Part shown: piece after piece, positions 1 through 5,207 of the stretch
Numbering within the stretch: the first letter of the stretch is position 1
How the letters are laid out: each line of letters opens with the position of its first letter
NCBI GenBank assembly: GCA_041628225.1
Contig: JBFKPQ010000170.1
Span: 1-5,207 of the forward strand
Source: JBFKPQ01 sp041628225
GTDB lineage: Bacteria; Actinomycetota; Acidimicrobiia; Spongiisociales; JAENVV01
Direction: 5' to 3'
DNA length: 5,207 bases
Notes under the pieces: model-generated
The model's input: only the letters and a program-made list of their open reading frames with translations
What the model was told of the DNA's origin: nothing
The model's database searches: none
Program-made: the position numbers and the translations under genes

Positions 1-462
1 ACGGTCCTCGACGTGGTCGCCGGTACCGATGGATCGAAGGCCGCCATCCTGACGCTCTCGACCGGCGGGACCCGCAACCCGTTCAACGAGGAGGCGTTGG
101 CGAGCGGTGCTCATCAACACTTGGAGATGGTCGGGTCGGAGGTGTTCCGCGAAGCCGTGAAACGCATGTCGGCCGCCGTGCTGGAGGTGCTTGAGCGCAT
201 CGACCGCCCGCTGGACGACGTGGCGCTCGTCATCCCTCACCAGGCCAACGTGCGGATCATCGATGCGGTCGGAAAGCGGCTCGGCATCGACCGTGAACTC
301 GTGTACGTCAATCTCGATCGGTATGGCAACACGGGTTCGGCTTCGGTGCCACTGGCGCTGTGGGAGGCTCGCTCGGTGGGCCGTATCCAGCCAGGTGACC
401 TCGTGGTGCTGACCGCTTTCGGAGCAGGGTTCCACTGGGCGGCGGCCGCCGTTCAGTTCTGA
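1..462 (+). CDS. fabH: Beta-ketoacyl-ACP synthase III (FabH family), C-terminal half, 5' end outside window
   Basis: The frame is open from base 1 to the TGA at 460-462, giving 153 visible residues. This is roughly the C-terminal half of a family that is usually about 310-350 residues long. Two of the three catalytic residues of the thiolase fold are visible: His80 in PHQAN (bases 238-240) and Asn110 in YGNTGSAS (bases 328-330). The segment LEMVGSEVFREAVKRM is typical of FabH, and the FGAGFHWAAAAVQF end matches the usual FGGG-x-W-G-x-A C-terminus. The catalytic Cys would lie upstream of the window and cannot be checked. Family knowledge: FabH condenses an acyl-CoA with malonyl-ACP to start type II fatty acid synthesis in the cytoplasm. 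Actinobacteria often carry FabH paralogues in lipid or polyketide clusters, so a paralogue with another starter specificity is possible. The 3' end overlaps the convergent gene by 10 bp. Confidence 0.88.
   Translation, partial: TVLDVVAGTDGSKAAILTLSTGGTRNPFNEEALASGAHQHLEMVGSEVFREAVKRMSAAVLEVLERIDRPLDDVALVIPHQANVRIIDAVGKRLGIDRELVYVNLDRYGNTGSASVPLALWEARSVGRIQPGDLVVLTAFGAGFHWAAAAVQF
453..462. other. Convergent 3'-end overlap of the fabH and membrane protein genes
   Basis: The forward TGA (460-462) and reverse TGA (complement of 453-455) bracket a 10-bp overlap. The overlap is the inverted repeat TCAG-TT-CTGA. There is no room for an intrinsic terminator between the genes, and no T-tract follows. 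Confidence 0.9.
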
Positions 463-908
463 TCGAGGACCTTCGGCCGCACGATCCACGGCACAGCGCG
501 GTACAGAGCACCGCCGACCGCCGCGGCGGGAACGATCGCCGTCAAGGCGGCCCAGCCTGCCCCCAGATCAAAGAACAGCCAGAGGTACGCGAGCCCGGCG
601 GTGACGGAACCGGCCCCGGTGGCCAGCGGCCTGGCCGTTCCCAACTCGGGACCGGATGACCGGGTCAGGTAGGTGAGCAAGGCGATCCCGCCGGCCAGCC
701 CGGCGAAGATCCCGACCCCGACCATGAGCACGACGCCGACGATCGCCGCGGCGACGAGGTCCGCGATACCGGACGTCGCGCCGTTCGCTACTGCGATCAA
801 CACCGCCGCAACGGCTCCGAGCAGGGCCGCAGATGCCACCGCGGCTATCCACGACCGACTGAGCACTCGGATGGGAGTCCAACCCGGCCGGATGTCATGG
901 CTCGACAT
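453..908 (-). CDS. Small four-helix integral membrane protein of unknown function
   Basis: This 151-residue protein is not recognised as any named family. Four hydrophobic segments are visible: about residues 19-41, 49-80 (long and Gly/Ala/Val-rich), 100-115 (with the aromatic stretch YLWLFF) and 117-136. Arg7, Arg14 and Arg18 before the first helix, and Arg137, Arg144 and Lys146 after the last, fit a four-pass topology with both ends in the cytoplasm. No catalytic or ligand motif is evident. The frame stays open upstream to 1070, but that part is Arg-rich, not hydrophobic, and runs into the divergent gene. The ATG at 908, which begins MSSHD, is therefore the chosen start. No Shine-Dalgarno sequence is seen, and a weak -10-like GACACT lies 6 nt upstream. 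The stop (453-455) overlaps the end of the FabH gene. The hydrophobic pattern makes a real gene likely, but the function is unknown. Confidence 0.68.
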   Translation of the reverse strand: MSSHDIRPGWTPIRVLSRSWIAAVASAALLGAVAAVLIAVANGATSGIADLVAAAIVGVVLMVGVGIFAGLAGGIALLTYLTRSSGPELGTARPLATGAGSVTAGLAYLWLFFDLGAGWAALTAIVPAAAVGGALYRAVPWIVRPKVLDQN

Positions 909-914
909 CGGGCC

Positions 915-920
915 AGTGTC
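915..920 (-). promoter_or_regulatory. Weak candidate -10 box for the membrane protein gene (possibly leaderless)
   Basis: Read on the minus strand, the hexamer GACACT ends 6 nt before the ATG at 908. It matches TAnnnT except at the first base, and the spacing equals that of the divergent gene's better box. No -35 match was found. It is supported mainly by position, and because no ribosome binding site is visible. Confidence 0.25.
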
Positions 921-946
921 GCGGCGGGCAACCCGTGGGCGCAACC

Positions 947-952
947 TAGGAT
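947..952 (+). promoter_or_regulatory. Candidate -10 box TAGGAT for a leaderless amidohydrolase mRNA
   Basis: TAGGAT matches the actinobacterial TAnnnT -10 consensus and ends 6 nt before the ATG at 959. This would put the transcription start at or next to the A of the start codon. No purine-rich Shine-Dalgarno sequence is present, which fits leaderless translation. No clear -35 element is seen about 17 nt upstream. This site also supports 959 as the true start. Confidence 0.6.
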
Positions 953-958
953 CGCGAC

Positions 959-2158
959 ATGTCCATCGAACAGCTTCGATCCGATGCCCAGCACGTCTAT
1001 CCGGAGATCGTGGCGCTGCGACGTCGCCTCCACCAAGTACCCGAGATCGGCAACCACCTACCCGCCACACGCCAGGTCGTCGTGGACGCGCTCGACGGGC
1101 TGCCGGTCGACGTGATCCTCCACGAGACCACGAGCGGCGTGGTGGTCGTCCTCGAGGGTGCCCAACCCGGGCCTACGGTCCTGCTCCGTGGTGACATGGA
1201 CGCCCTGGCGATGCCCGAGGACACGGGGCTCGACTTCGCCAGTACCCACGAAGGTGCCATGCACGCCTGCGGCCACGATCTGCATACCGCCATGCTGGCC
1301 GGCGCGGTACGGCTTCTCGCCCAACGCCGCGACGCCTTGGCCGGGCGCGTCTTGTTCATGTTCCAACCCGGCGAGGAGGGACACTTCGGAGCTCGGCACA
1401 TGCTCGACGAAGGGCTCCTGTCCACCGTCGCCGAACCGCCGAGTCTCGCGTTCGCATTGCACGTCAGCAGCGTGTATCCCTCGGGCACCGTCAACCTCCG
1501 ACCCGGACCGATGATGGCGGCCGCCGACAAGGTGAAGGTCACGGTGACCGGCCGTGGCGGCCATGCATCGGCACCACACTTCGCCCGCGATCCCATTCCG
1601 GTGGCGGCCGAGATCGTACTGGCCATCGAAGTGGCGTTGACGCGCCAGGTGAACGTCTGGGACCCGGCGGTGGTGACGTTTGGTCAGTTCGGTGCGGGAT
1701 CCGCCTACAACGTGATCCCGGAGACCGCCCTCCTGCAGGGAACCGTCAGGACGTTCACGGCAGAACGCCACCGCCACGTCCACGAAATGATCGAACGGGT
1801 GGCCGAGGGCGTCGCCGCGGCACATGGCGTCCACGTCGATGTGGAGTTCGAAATCGGATACCCGGTCACCCACAACGCACCCGAGGTGGTCGACCTCGTC
1901 GTCGACCTCGCCGAACCCGTCGTCGGCTCGGATGCCATCAACCGCATGCCCTCGCCGATCATGGGGGCCGAGGACTGGAGTTACGTGCTGCAGAAGGTCC
2001 CGGGCGTCATGGCCTTCCTCGGGGCCTGCCCACCGGAGCTGTCACCGGATGAGGCACCGCCGAACCACTCGAACCGGGTGCGTTTCGACGAGGAGGCGAT
2101 GCTCACCGGCATGATGCTGCACACCGCCGTTGCCGTGCACCACCTCGACGTGGGGTAG
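959..2158 (+). CDS. M20D-family amidohydrolase (N-acyl/aminoacyl amino acid hydrolase)
   Basis: This complete 399-residue protein has the usual length and layout of M20 subfamily D enzymes (hippurate, N-acetyl amino acid and indole-acetyl amino acid hydrolases). The dimetal site is readable: LLRGDMDAL at residues 75-83, HACGHD with Cys104 and His106, GEE with the catalytic base and metal-binding Glu139/Glu140, FALHVS with His168, and NHSN with His370. The MGAEDWS motif near 336-341 is also typical. The dimerisation lid domain lies at about 187-295 (GRGGHASAPH, then DPIPVAAEIVLAI). Family members hydrolyse an amide bond to release a free amino acid. The exact substrate cannot be read from sequence. 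There is no signal peptide, so it is expected to be cytoplasmic. The ATG at 959 is chosen because a TAGGAT box lies 6 nt upstream and the first helix of the family begins soon after. The regulator gene follows after 38 bp on the same strand. Confidence 0.93.
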   Translation: MSIEQLRSDAQHVYPEIVALRRRLHQVPEIGNHLPATRQVVVDALDGLPVDVILHETTSGVVVVLEGAQPGPTVLLRGDMDALAMPEDTGLDFASTHEGAMHACGHDLHTAMLAGAVRLLAQRRDALAGRVLFMFQPGEEGHFGARHMLDEGLLSTVAEPPSLAFALHVSSVYPSGTVNLRPGPMMAAADKVKVTVTGRGGHASAPHFARDPIPVAAEIVLAIEVALTRQVNVWDPAVVTFGQFGAGSAYNVIPETALLQGTVRTFTAERHRHVHEMIERVAEGVAAAHGVHVDVEFEIGYPVTHNAPEVVDLVVDLAEPVVGSDAINRMPSPIMGAEDWSYVLQKVPGVMAFLGACPPELSPDEAPPNHSNRVRFDEEAMLTGMMLHTAVAVHHLDVG

Positions 2159-2161
2159 ATT
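2156..2161 (+). promoter_or_regulatory. Candidate -10 box TAGATT overlapping the amidohydrolase stop codon
   Basis: The hexamer TAGATT fits TAnnnT, and its first three bases are the TAG stop of the amidohydrolase gene. Transcription starting about 7 nt downstream would leave a leader of about 29 nt before the ATG at 2197, enough for the purine-rich ribosome binding site seen there. The best -35-like sequence (TTGCCG at 2130-2135) is 20 nt away, which is too far to be persuasive. Read-through from the amidohydrolase gene is the alternative. Confidence 0.35.
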
Positions 2162-2174
2162 GGAACGACGGGCT

Positions 2175-2186
2175 GGGGGAGAGGGG
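2175..2186 (+). promoter_or_regulatory. Purine-rich ribosome binding site of the LuxR-type regulator
   Basis: A run of twelve purines containing GGAG and GAGGGG ends 10 nt before the ATG at 2197. It is the only strong Shine-Dalgarno-like sequence in front of any gene here. It supports ATG 2197 as the start and leadered translation for this gene, unlike the neighbouring genes. Confidence 0.6.
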
Positions 2187-2196
2187 TCGGCCCGTC

Positions 2197-2769
2197 ATGC
2201 AACTCGGGGTATTCGCCAAGGTCGCCGCACTCGCGCGCGGGCTCGGCCGGCTCGACCCTTCGGTACGCTCGTTCGACCGTTTCGCCGAACTCGTACGATG
2301 GCTCGAGGAAGATGCCGACCGAGTTGCCGTGGTCGCCGTCGACTCTCCGACCGAACTCGTCGTCGACCTTCGCGCGGGCCGGAGCCACCTCGTCGTCCTG
2401 CTACCCACCGACGATGAGGACGCGCAGCTCGCCGCGATGCGCAGTGGTGCATCCGGCGTTGCCACCTGGAACGTCGATGGGCCGGCCCTGTGGTCGCTCA
2501 TCGAAGCCGCCGCCGCCGACCGCACGGTGATTCCGTCGACGATGGCTCGCCGGCTGACCGGTGGCGACGCCGTCGAATTGACGCCGTGGGAGGCCGGCGC
2601 GCTCCGCCGCCTAGGATCGGGAGAAGCGATCGCTGAGTCTGCGAAAGCCCTGCAGGTCGATGAAGGCGAGCTGTACCGGCGCCTGGCGACCCTCTATAGA
2701 AAGATGGGCGCCCGCAGCCGGCTGGAAGCAGTGCTCATCGCCGAGCGGCTCGGTCTCATCGATCGGTGA
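2197..2769 (+). CDS. Orphan LuxR/GerE-type regulator with degenerate receiver domain
   Basis: The protein has 190 residues. Residues about 125-187 form a LuxR-type helix-turn-helix: LTPWEAGALRRLGSGEAIAES, then ELYRRLATLYRKMGARSRLEAVLIAERLG, matching the usual pattern LTxrE...G.s..eIA...YrKlg..sR.eAv. This implies cytoplasmic DNA binding. The first 105 or so residues resemble a response-regulator receiver in outline: VAVVAVD49S where the phospho-acceptor strand would be, VVLLPTDD around 66-73, and RSGASGVATW around 82-91. The N-terminal acidic pair is absent, and no Lys follows the GASG segment, so phosphorylation-dependent control is unlikely. No histidine kinase gene is in the window. A natural inference is that it regulates the adjacent amidohydrolase gene or its own operon, but no operator was identified. 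The start is fixed by the purine-rich ribosome binding site ending 10 nt upstream. The 3' end overlaps the convergent DUF885 gene by 14 bp. Confidence 0.85.
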   Translation: MQLGVFAKVAALARGLGRLDPSVRSFDRFAELVRWLEEDADRVAVVAVDSPTELVVDLRAGRSHLVVLLPTDDEDAQLAAMRSGASGVATWNVDGPALWSLIEAAAADRTVIPSTMARRLTGGDAVELTPWEAGALRRLGSGEAIAESAKALQVDEGELYRRLATLYRKMGARSRLEAVLIAERLGLIDR

Positions 2770-2770
2770 G
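2755..2770. other. Convergent 3'-end overlap within a near-palindrome (regulator/DUF885)
   Basis: The two stop codons (2767-2769 forward, complement of 2756-2758 reverse) sit inside CTCATCGATCGGTGAG. This 16-bp sequence is self-complementary apart from one symmetric pair, which would be G-U in RNA of one strand. The coding overlap is 14 bp. With no loop and no T-tract it is not a standard terminator. It could be a protein-binding palindrome or chance. Confidence 0.7.
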
Positions 2771-4426
2771 CGACTGCATCACGACGTCGCGAAGAACGTC
2801 GAGTCGCATCGGCCCGTGGTCGAGGACTGCGGCGTGGAAGCTCCGCAGGTCGAAACCGTCGCCGAGGAGTTCGGTCGCCTCCTGGCGGATCGACAGAAGC
2901 TCGCGTTCGCCCAACTTGTACGAGATCGCCTGGCCTGGCCAGCCGAGATAGCGAAGCACCTCGCTCTCGGCCTGCTGAGGGGTACGCGTCCCGAACCTGA
3001 CGAGATACGACCGGGCGACATCAGGCGTCCACGGTTCTCCAGCAGCTACTGGCGCCGTCGAGGGGATCGAAAAGCCGGCGTGGAGGCCGATGTCGGCCAC
3101 CACGCGCACCGCGCGATACAAGTGTTTGGCGAGCATCCCGAACACGTATTCCGGCTTCTCGAAGTACCCGAGTTCGTGCATGAGGAGTTCGGTGTACATC
3201 GCCCAACCCTCGCCGTATCCCGGGTACCACACCATCACGCGCTGCGCCCGGCTGATCTTGTCGCGGCCAACCATGGCGGTGCCGATCTGGAGGTGGTGGC
3301 CGGGGAATCCCTCGTGGTAGGCGGTAGACACATGGTGATAGAGCGGGAAGCGCGTCTGATCGCCAACCGAGTACCAGATCCCGCCTGGCCGGCTGAAGTC
3401 CTCACTCGGTCGGAGGTAATACGCGCCGAGCGCTCCGCCCGGAGGTGCGATGTTGACCGTGACCGTACGCACGTCAGGAGGCACGATGAAGTGGGTGCCG
3501 TCGAGGTCTGCCAGCGCCGTCTCCTGGCGGTCGGAGATGAACCGGACGAACTCCTCACGGCTGTGGGCGGCTCGGGCCGGGTCGTTTTCCAGCAACTCGG
3601 TGACGCTGTCGAAATCCCCGTCCGGGTCGATCTCCTGCGCGGCGGTATCGAGGGCTGCCACGAGGCGGTGGAACTCCTGCCAGCCCCAGTCGTACGTCTC
3701 GCGGGCATCGATGTCGAGACCGACCAGACGGCCGGCGGCCCGCGTGTAGCGCTCGATGCCGACCGCATCTTCGGCGGCCGCGTTGGGGAGGTAGTCCTGT
3801 TCGAGAAAGCCGGCGAAGTTGGCGACGGATGCCTTGGCGTGGCCGATGGCGGCGGCGAGCCGTTCGATGGCGGCGGGTTGGTTGGTGGTCGCTTCATCCA
3901 GGAGCACGTCGTAGGCCGATTCGGGTCCGGCGAGCGCGGCAGCCTGATCGATCACCGAACGGACTTGACGGGCGGCCACGGTGAGGTTGCGGCCGACGCC
4001 TTCTGCGAGCAGCGCTCGATAGCCGGCGAGAGGTTCATCGATGGTCTCGAGGCGGCGGCAGATCGACTCCCACCCGGCTTCGGTCCGCTTGTCCATGACG
4101 TCGAAGATCGAACGGAAACGCTGAAATCCGCTCGCCATGTGAGCCAGGTCGAGGAAGTGGTCGCCGTGCTCGTGGCCTGAGGTGTGATCGGCCAGCGATG
4201 AGGCCAAGACGCGAGCCGCAACCTGCTCGATGCCTACGGCGGTCACGGTCGCAGCGTCGAACACCTTCCGATAATCGTCGAGAAGCTCGTGCACCTCGGC
4301 CCGGCCATCCGGGCTCGGGTCATGCCAGGCGTCGTCGTGGCCGGGCACCCCGAGTGCCGTTGCCAGCGTGGGGTCCAGAGCCACGACGTCGTCGACCAGC
4401 GCCGACGACCGATCGAACAACCGCAT
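2756..4426 (-). CDS. DUF885 family protein, putative zinc metallopeptidase
   Basis: This 556-residue protein is close to the usual length for DUF885 (Pfam PF05960) proteins. The hallmark motif AYHEGFPGHHLQ is at residues 369-380, with His371, Glu372, His377 and His378. A second conserved block, GYGEGWAMYTELLMHELGYF, lies at 403-422 and includes Glu406 and Glu413. Together they resemble a gluzincin-type metal site, with a HEx4H spacing in place of HExxH. The N-terminal region (DPTLATALGVPGHDD, 18-32) is also typical, and the middle is mostly helical. No signal peptide or lipobox is seen, so a cytoplasmic location is inferred. Peptidase activity is suggested by the motif; the substrate is unknown. 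The frame stays open upstream to 4696, but that stretch is Arg/Ser/Pro-rich and antisense-like inside the next gene. ATG 4426 is preferred because it has a TAGGCT box 7 nt upstream and matches the family N-terminus. It lies 10 bp downstream of the ATP-grasp gene. Confidence 0.9.
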   Translation of the reverse strand: MRLFDRSSALVDDVVALDPTLATALGVPGHDDAWHDPSPDGRAEVHELLDDYRKVFDAATVTAVGIEQVAARVLASSLADHTSGHEHGDHFLDLAHMASGFQRFRSIFDVMDKRTEAGWESICRRLETIDEPLAGYRALLAEGVGRNLTVAARQVRSVIDQAAALAGPESAYDVLLDEATTNQPAAIERLAAAIGHAKASVANFAGFLEQDYLPNAAAEDAVGIERYTRAAGRLVGLDIDARETYDWGWQEFHRLVAALDTAAQEIDPDGDFDSVTELLENDPARAAHSREEFVRFISDRQETALADLDGTHFIVPPDVRTVTVNIAPPGGALGAYYLRPSEDFSRPGGIWYSVGDQTRFPLYHHVSTAYHEGFPGHHLQIGTAMVGRDKISRAQRVMVWYPGYGEGWAMYTELLMHELGYFEKPEYVFGMLAKHLYRAVRVVADIGLHAGFSIPSTAPVAAGEPWTPDVARSYLVRFGTRTPQQAESEVLRYLGWPGQAISYKLGERELLSIRQEATELLGDGFDLRSFHAAVLDHGPMRLDVLRDVVMQSLTDR

Positions 4427-4433
4427 GCGCGGG

Positions 4434-4439
4434 AGCCTA
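4434..4439 (-). promoter_or_regulatory. Candidate leaderless -10 box TAGGCT for the DUF885 gene
   Basis: On the minus strand, TAGGCT (TAnnnT) ends 7 nt before the ATG at 4426, which would start the mRNA at the start codon. Its first three bases are the TAG stop of the upstream ATP-grasp gene. No Shine-Dalgarno sequence fits in the 10-bp gap, and no convincing -35 is seen. Co-transcription with the ATP-grasp gene remains possible. Confidence 0.5.
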
Positions 4440-5207
4440 CGCCGACGAGGTCGAAGGTGGACCGGCCAGGAGGTGTTCGAGAACGAGTTCGGCGACGGAC
4501 GGTGCGGCGTCGGGATCGTCGACGAGGTAATGGTGGGCGATGCCGGGAGACGTGTTGACCTCGAGCACCGTGAGCTCTCCAGATTCGTCCACGATGATCT
4601 CGACCGATACGAACTGCGCGCCCAAGGCGGACGCAGACCGTTCGGCCGCCGATCGGCACGCGTCCGGCAGCAGCGCGAGTGGCACCGCGGACGCATCCCG
4701 GGCGGACCCTTGGCTGGCGCTGGTTGCCACGGTGACCCGCTCGCCCGCGGCGGGGATGCTGCGGAGGATATATCCGTGGCGGCGCAGCACGAGTTCCGTG
4801 TCGAGATCGCGGGTCAGGCGCCGATACCCCTCGTCCCAGCCGCCGGCGCGACGGCGCGCGTTCTCGGCCTCGATCAACATGTTGATGGACGACATCCCGT
4901 CACCGACCACTTCTGGCCTCCGCCGTTCGATCGCGGCGATCGTTTGGCCTCGGAGGACGAGGATCCGGTACTCGGTACCGTCCGACTGGCGTTCGATCAG
5001 CACGCGATTGTCGTCGAACCGGACTGCGCCGAGCACAGCGCGCCACGCCTCGGAGGGGGCCATCACCGAACCGGTGATGCCCGAGCCCGCCCCAGTCGCG
5101 GCGGCCGGCTTCACGACGGACGGGCCGTGCTCAGCCGCGTATGCGACCGCCTCGCTCAGGTGCGTGGTCGGAAACACGCGATGTGCCGGCACCGTCAGGC
5201 CGGCGTC
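4437..5207 (-). CDS. ATP-grasp ligase, CphA/GshF-like, C-terminal part, 5' end outside window
   Basis: The frame is open from the right edge (5207) to the TAG at 4437-4439, giving 256 visible residues. The GTG at 5192 encodes an internal Val in LTVPAHRVF, a segment that normally precedes the ATP-grasp domain of this group, so the gene begins beyond the window. Numbering from that codon, the ATP-grasp features are Lys28 in VVKPA followed by the Gly-rich loop TGAGSGITGSV, Glu67 in VLIERQ, EYRILVLRGQTIAAIERRRP (74-93), VGDG (96-99), and the magnesium-binding Glu211 and Asn213 in LEVNTSPGIAHH. The RRP...VGDG...N pattern is characteristic of cyanophycin synthetase and bifunctional glutathione synthetase (GshF) ATP-grasp domains. 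Such enzymes form amide bonds through acyl-phosphate intermediates in the cytoplasm. Substrates and the N-terminal domain cannot be judged here. The protein ends shortly after the fold, with no Mur-ligase domain, so it is not a full cyanophycin synthetase. The DUF885 gene follows after 10 bp. Confidence 0.88.
   Translation of the reverse strand, partial: DAGLTVPAHRVFPTTHLSEAVAYAAEHGPSVVKPAAATGAGSGITGSVMAPSEAWRAVLGAVRFDDNRVLIERQSDGTEYRILVLRGQTIAAIERRRPEVVGDGMSSINMLIEAENARRRAGGWDEGYRRLTRDLDTELVLRRHGYILRSIPAAGERVTVATSASQGSARDASAVPLALLPDACRSAAERSASALGAQFVSVEIIVDESGELTVLEVNTSPGIAHHYLVDDPDAAPSVAELVLEHLLAGPPSTSSA

Noticed and set aside
909..1070. N-terminal extension of the small membrane protein by 54 residues
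   Set aside because: The extension is Arg-rich, crosses the divergent promoter region and runs into the amidohydrolase gene. The ATG at 908 precedes the hydrophobic core sensibly.
1058..1873. Minus-strand open frame (271 codons) inside the amidohydrolase gene
   Set aside because: It is a shadow of a well-supported gene. The translation is low-complexity His/Gly/Arg-rich with no motif.
1888..1913. Repeat of GTCGACCTC within the amidohydrolase gene
   Set aside because: It encodes a local Val-Val-Asp-Leu duplication in an ordinary helix, and such short repeats are expected in GC-rich coding sequence.
2695..2700. TATAGA as a -10 box before the ATG at 2704
   Set aside because: It is only 3 nt from the ATG, inside the HTH coding region, and no downstream reading frame with coding character begins there.
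2660..4180. Long plus-strand open frame (506 codons) opposite the DUF885 gene
   Set aside because: It is antisense to a gene with clear family motifs, begins inside the regulator gene, and its translation shows no recognisable domain. Long antisense frames are common in GC-rich DNA with biased third positions.
4427..4696. N-terminal extension of the DUF885 protein by 90 residues
   Set aside because: The added stretch is Arg/Ser/Pro-rich, lies wholly within the ATP-grasp coding region, and does not look like the family N-terminus. The ATG at 4426 has a promoter-like box at leaderless spacing.
5190..5192. GTG as the true start of the ATP-grasp gene
   Set aside because: The frame continues upstream to the window edge with a DAGLT segment typical just before the ATP-grasp domain, so the GTG is an internal Val codon.
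4437..5207. Full cyanophycin synthetase
   Set aside because: The protein stops soon after the ATP-grasp fold at 4437, and no Mur-ligase-type domain follows. Only the ATP-grasp similarity can be claimed.

Overview
GC-rich, almost fully coding window, probably from a high-GC actinobacterium. An Acidimicrobiia-like lineage is possible but is only an impression. The impression rests on protein style, very short intergenic gaps, and TAnnnT -10 boxes placed 6-7 nt before start codons, as in actinobacterial leaderless genes. Six protein-coding genes account for nearly everything. The only non-coding stretches are 909-958, 2159-2196 and 4427-4436. I see no tRNA, rRNA, CRISPR array, insertion sequence, phage gene or toxin-antitoxin pair.

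Left part (1-958): the 3' half of a FabH-type beta-ketoacyl-ACP synthase III gene reads rightwards. It meets, tail to tail with a 10-bp overlap, a leftward gene for a small four-helix membrane protein of unknown function. That gene starts 50 bp from the divergent next gene.

Middle part (959-2769): an M20D-type amidohydrolase (N-acyl/N-aminoacyl amino acid hydrolase family) reads rightwards. It is followed after 38 bp by a gene for an orphan LuxR/GerE-type regulator whose N-terminal domain looks like a degenerate response-regulator receiver. The two may be co-transcribed, or the regulator may have its own promoter overlapping the amidohydrolase stop codon.

Right part (2756-5207): two leftward genes. 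A CphA/GshF-like ATP-grasp ligase, whose 5' end lies beyond the right edge, is followed after 10 bp by a DUF885 putative metallopeptidase. The peptidase gene ends tail to tail with the regulator gene, overlapping it by 14 bp.

Functionally, three neighbouring enzymes make or break amide bonds (amidohydrolase, ATP-grasp ligase, DUF885 protein), but nothing proves a shared pathway. The FabH-like enzyme belongs to fatty acid initiation and looks unrelated. The window reads as ordinary chromosomal sequence. The most notable points are the compact gene ends, the TAG stop codons that double as possible -10 boxes, and the ligase/peptidase pair. I did not find a convincing new system.
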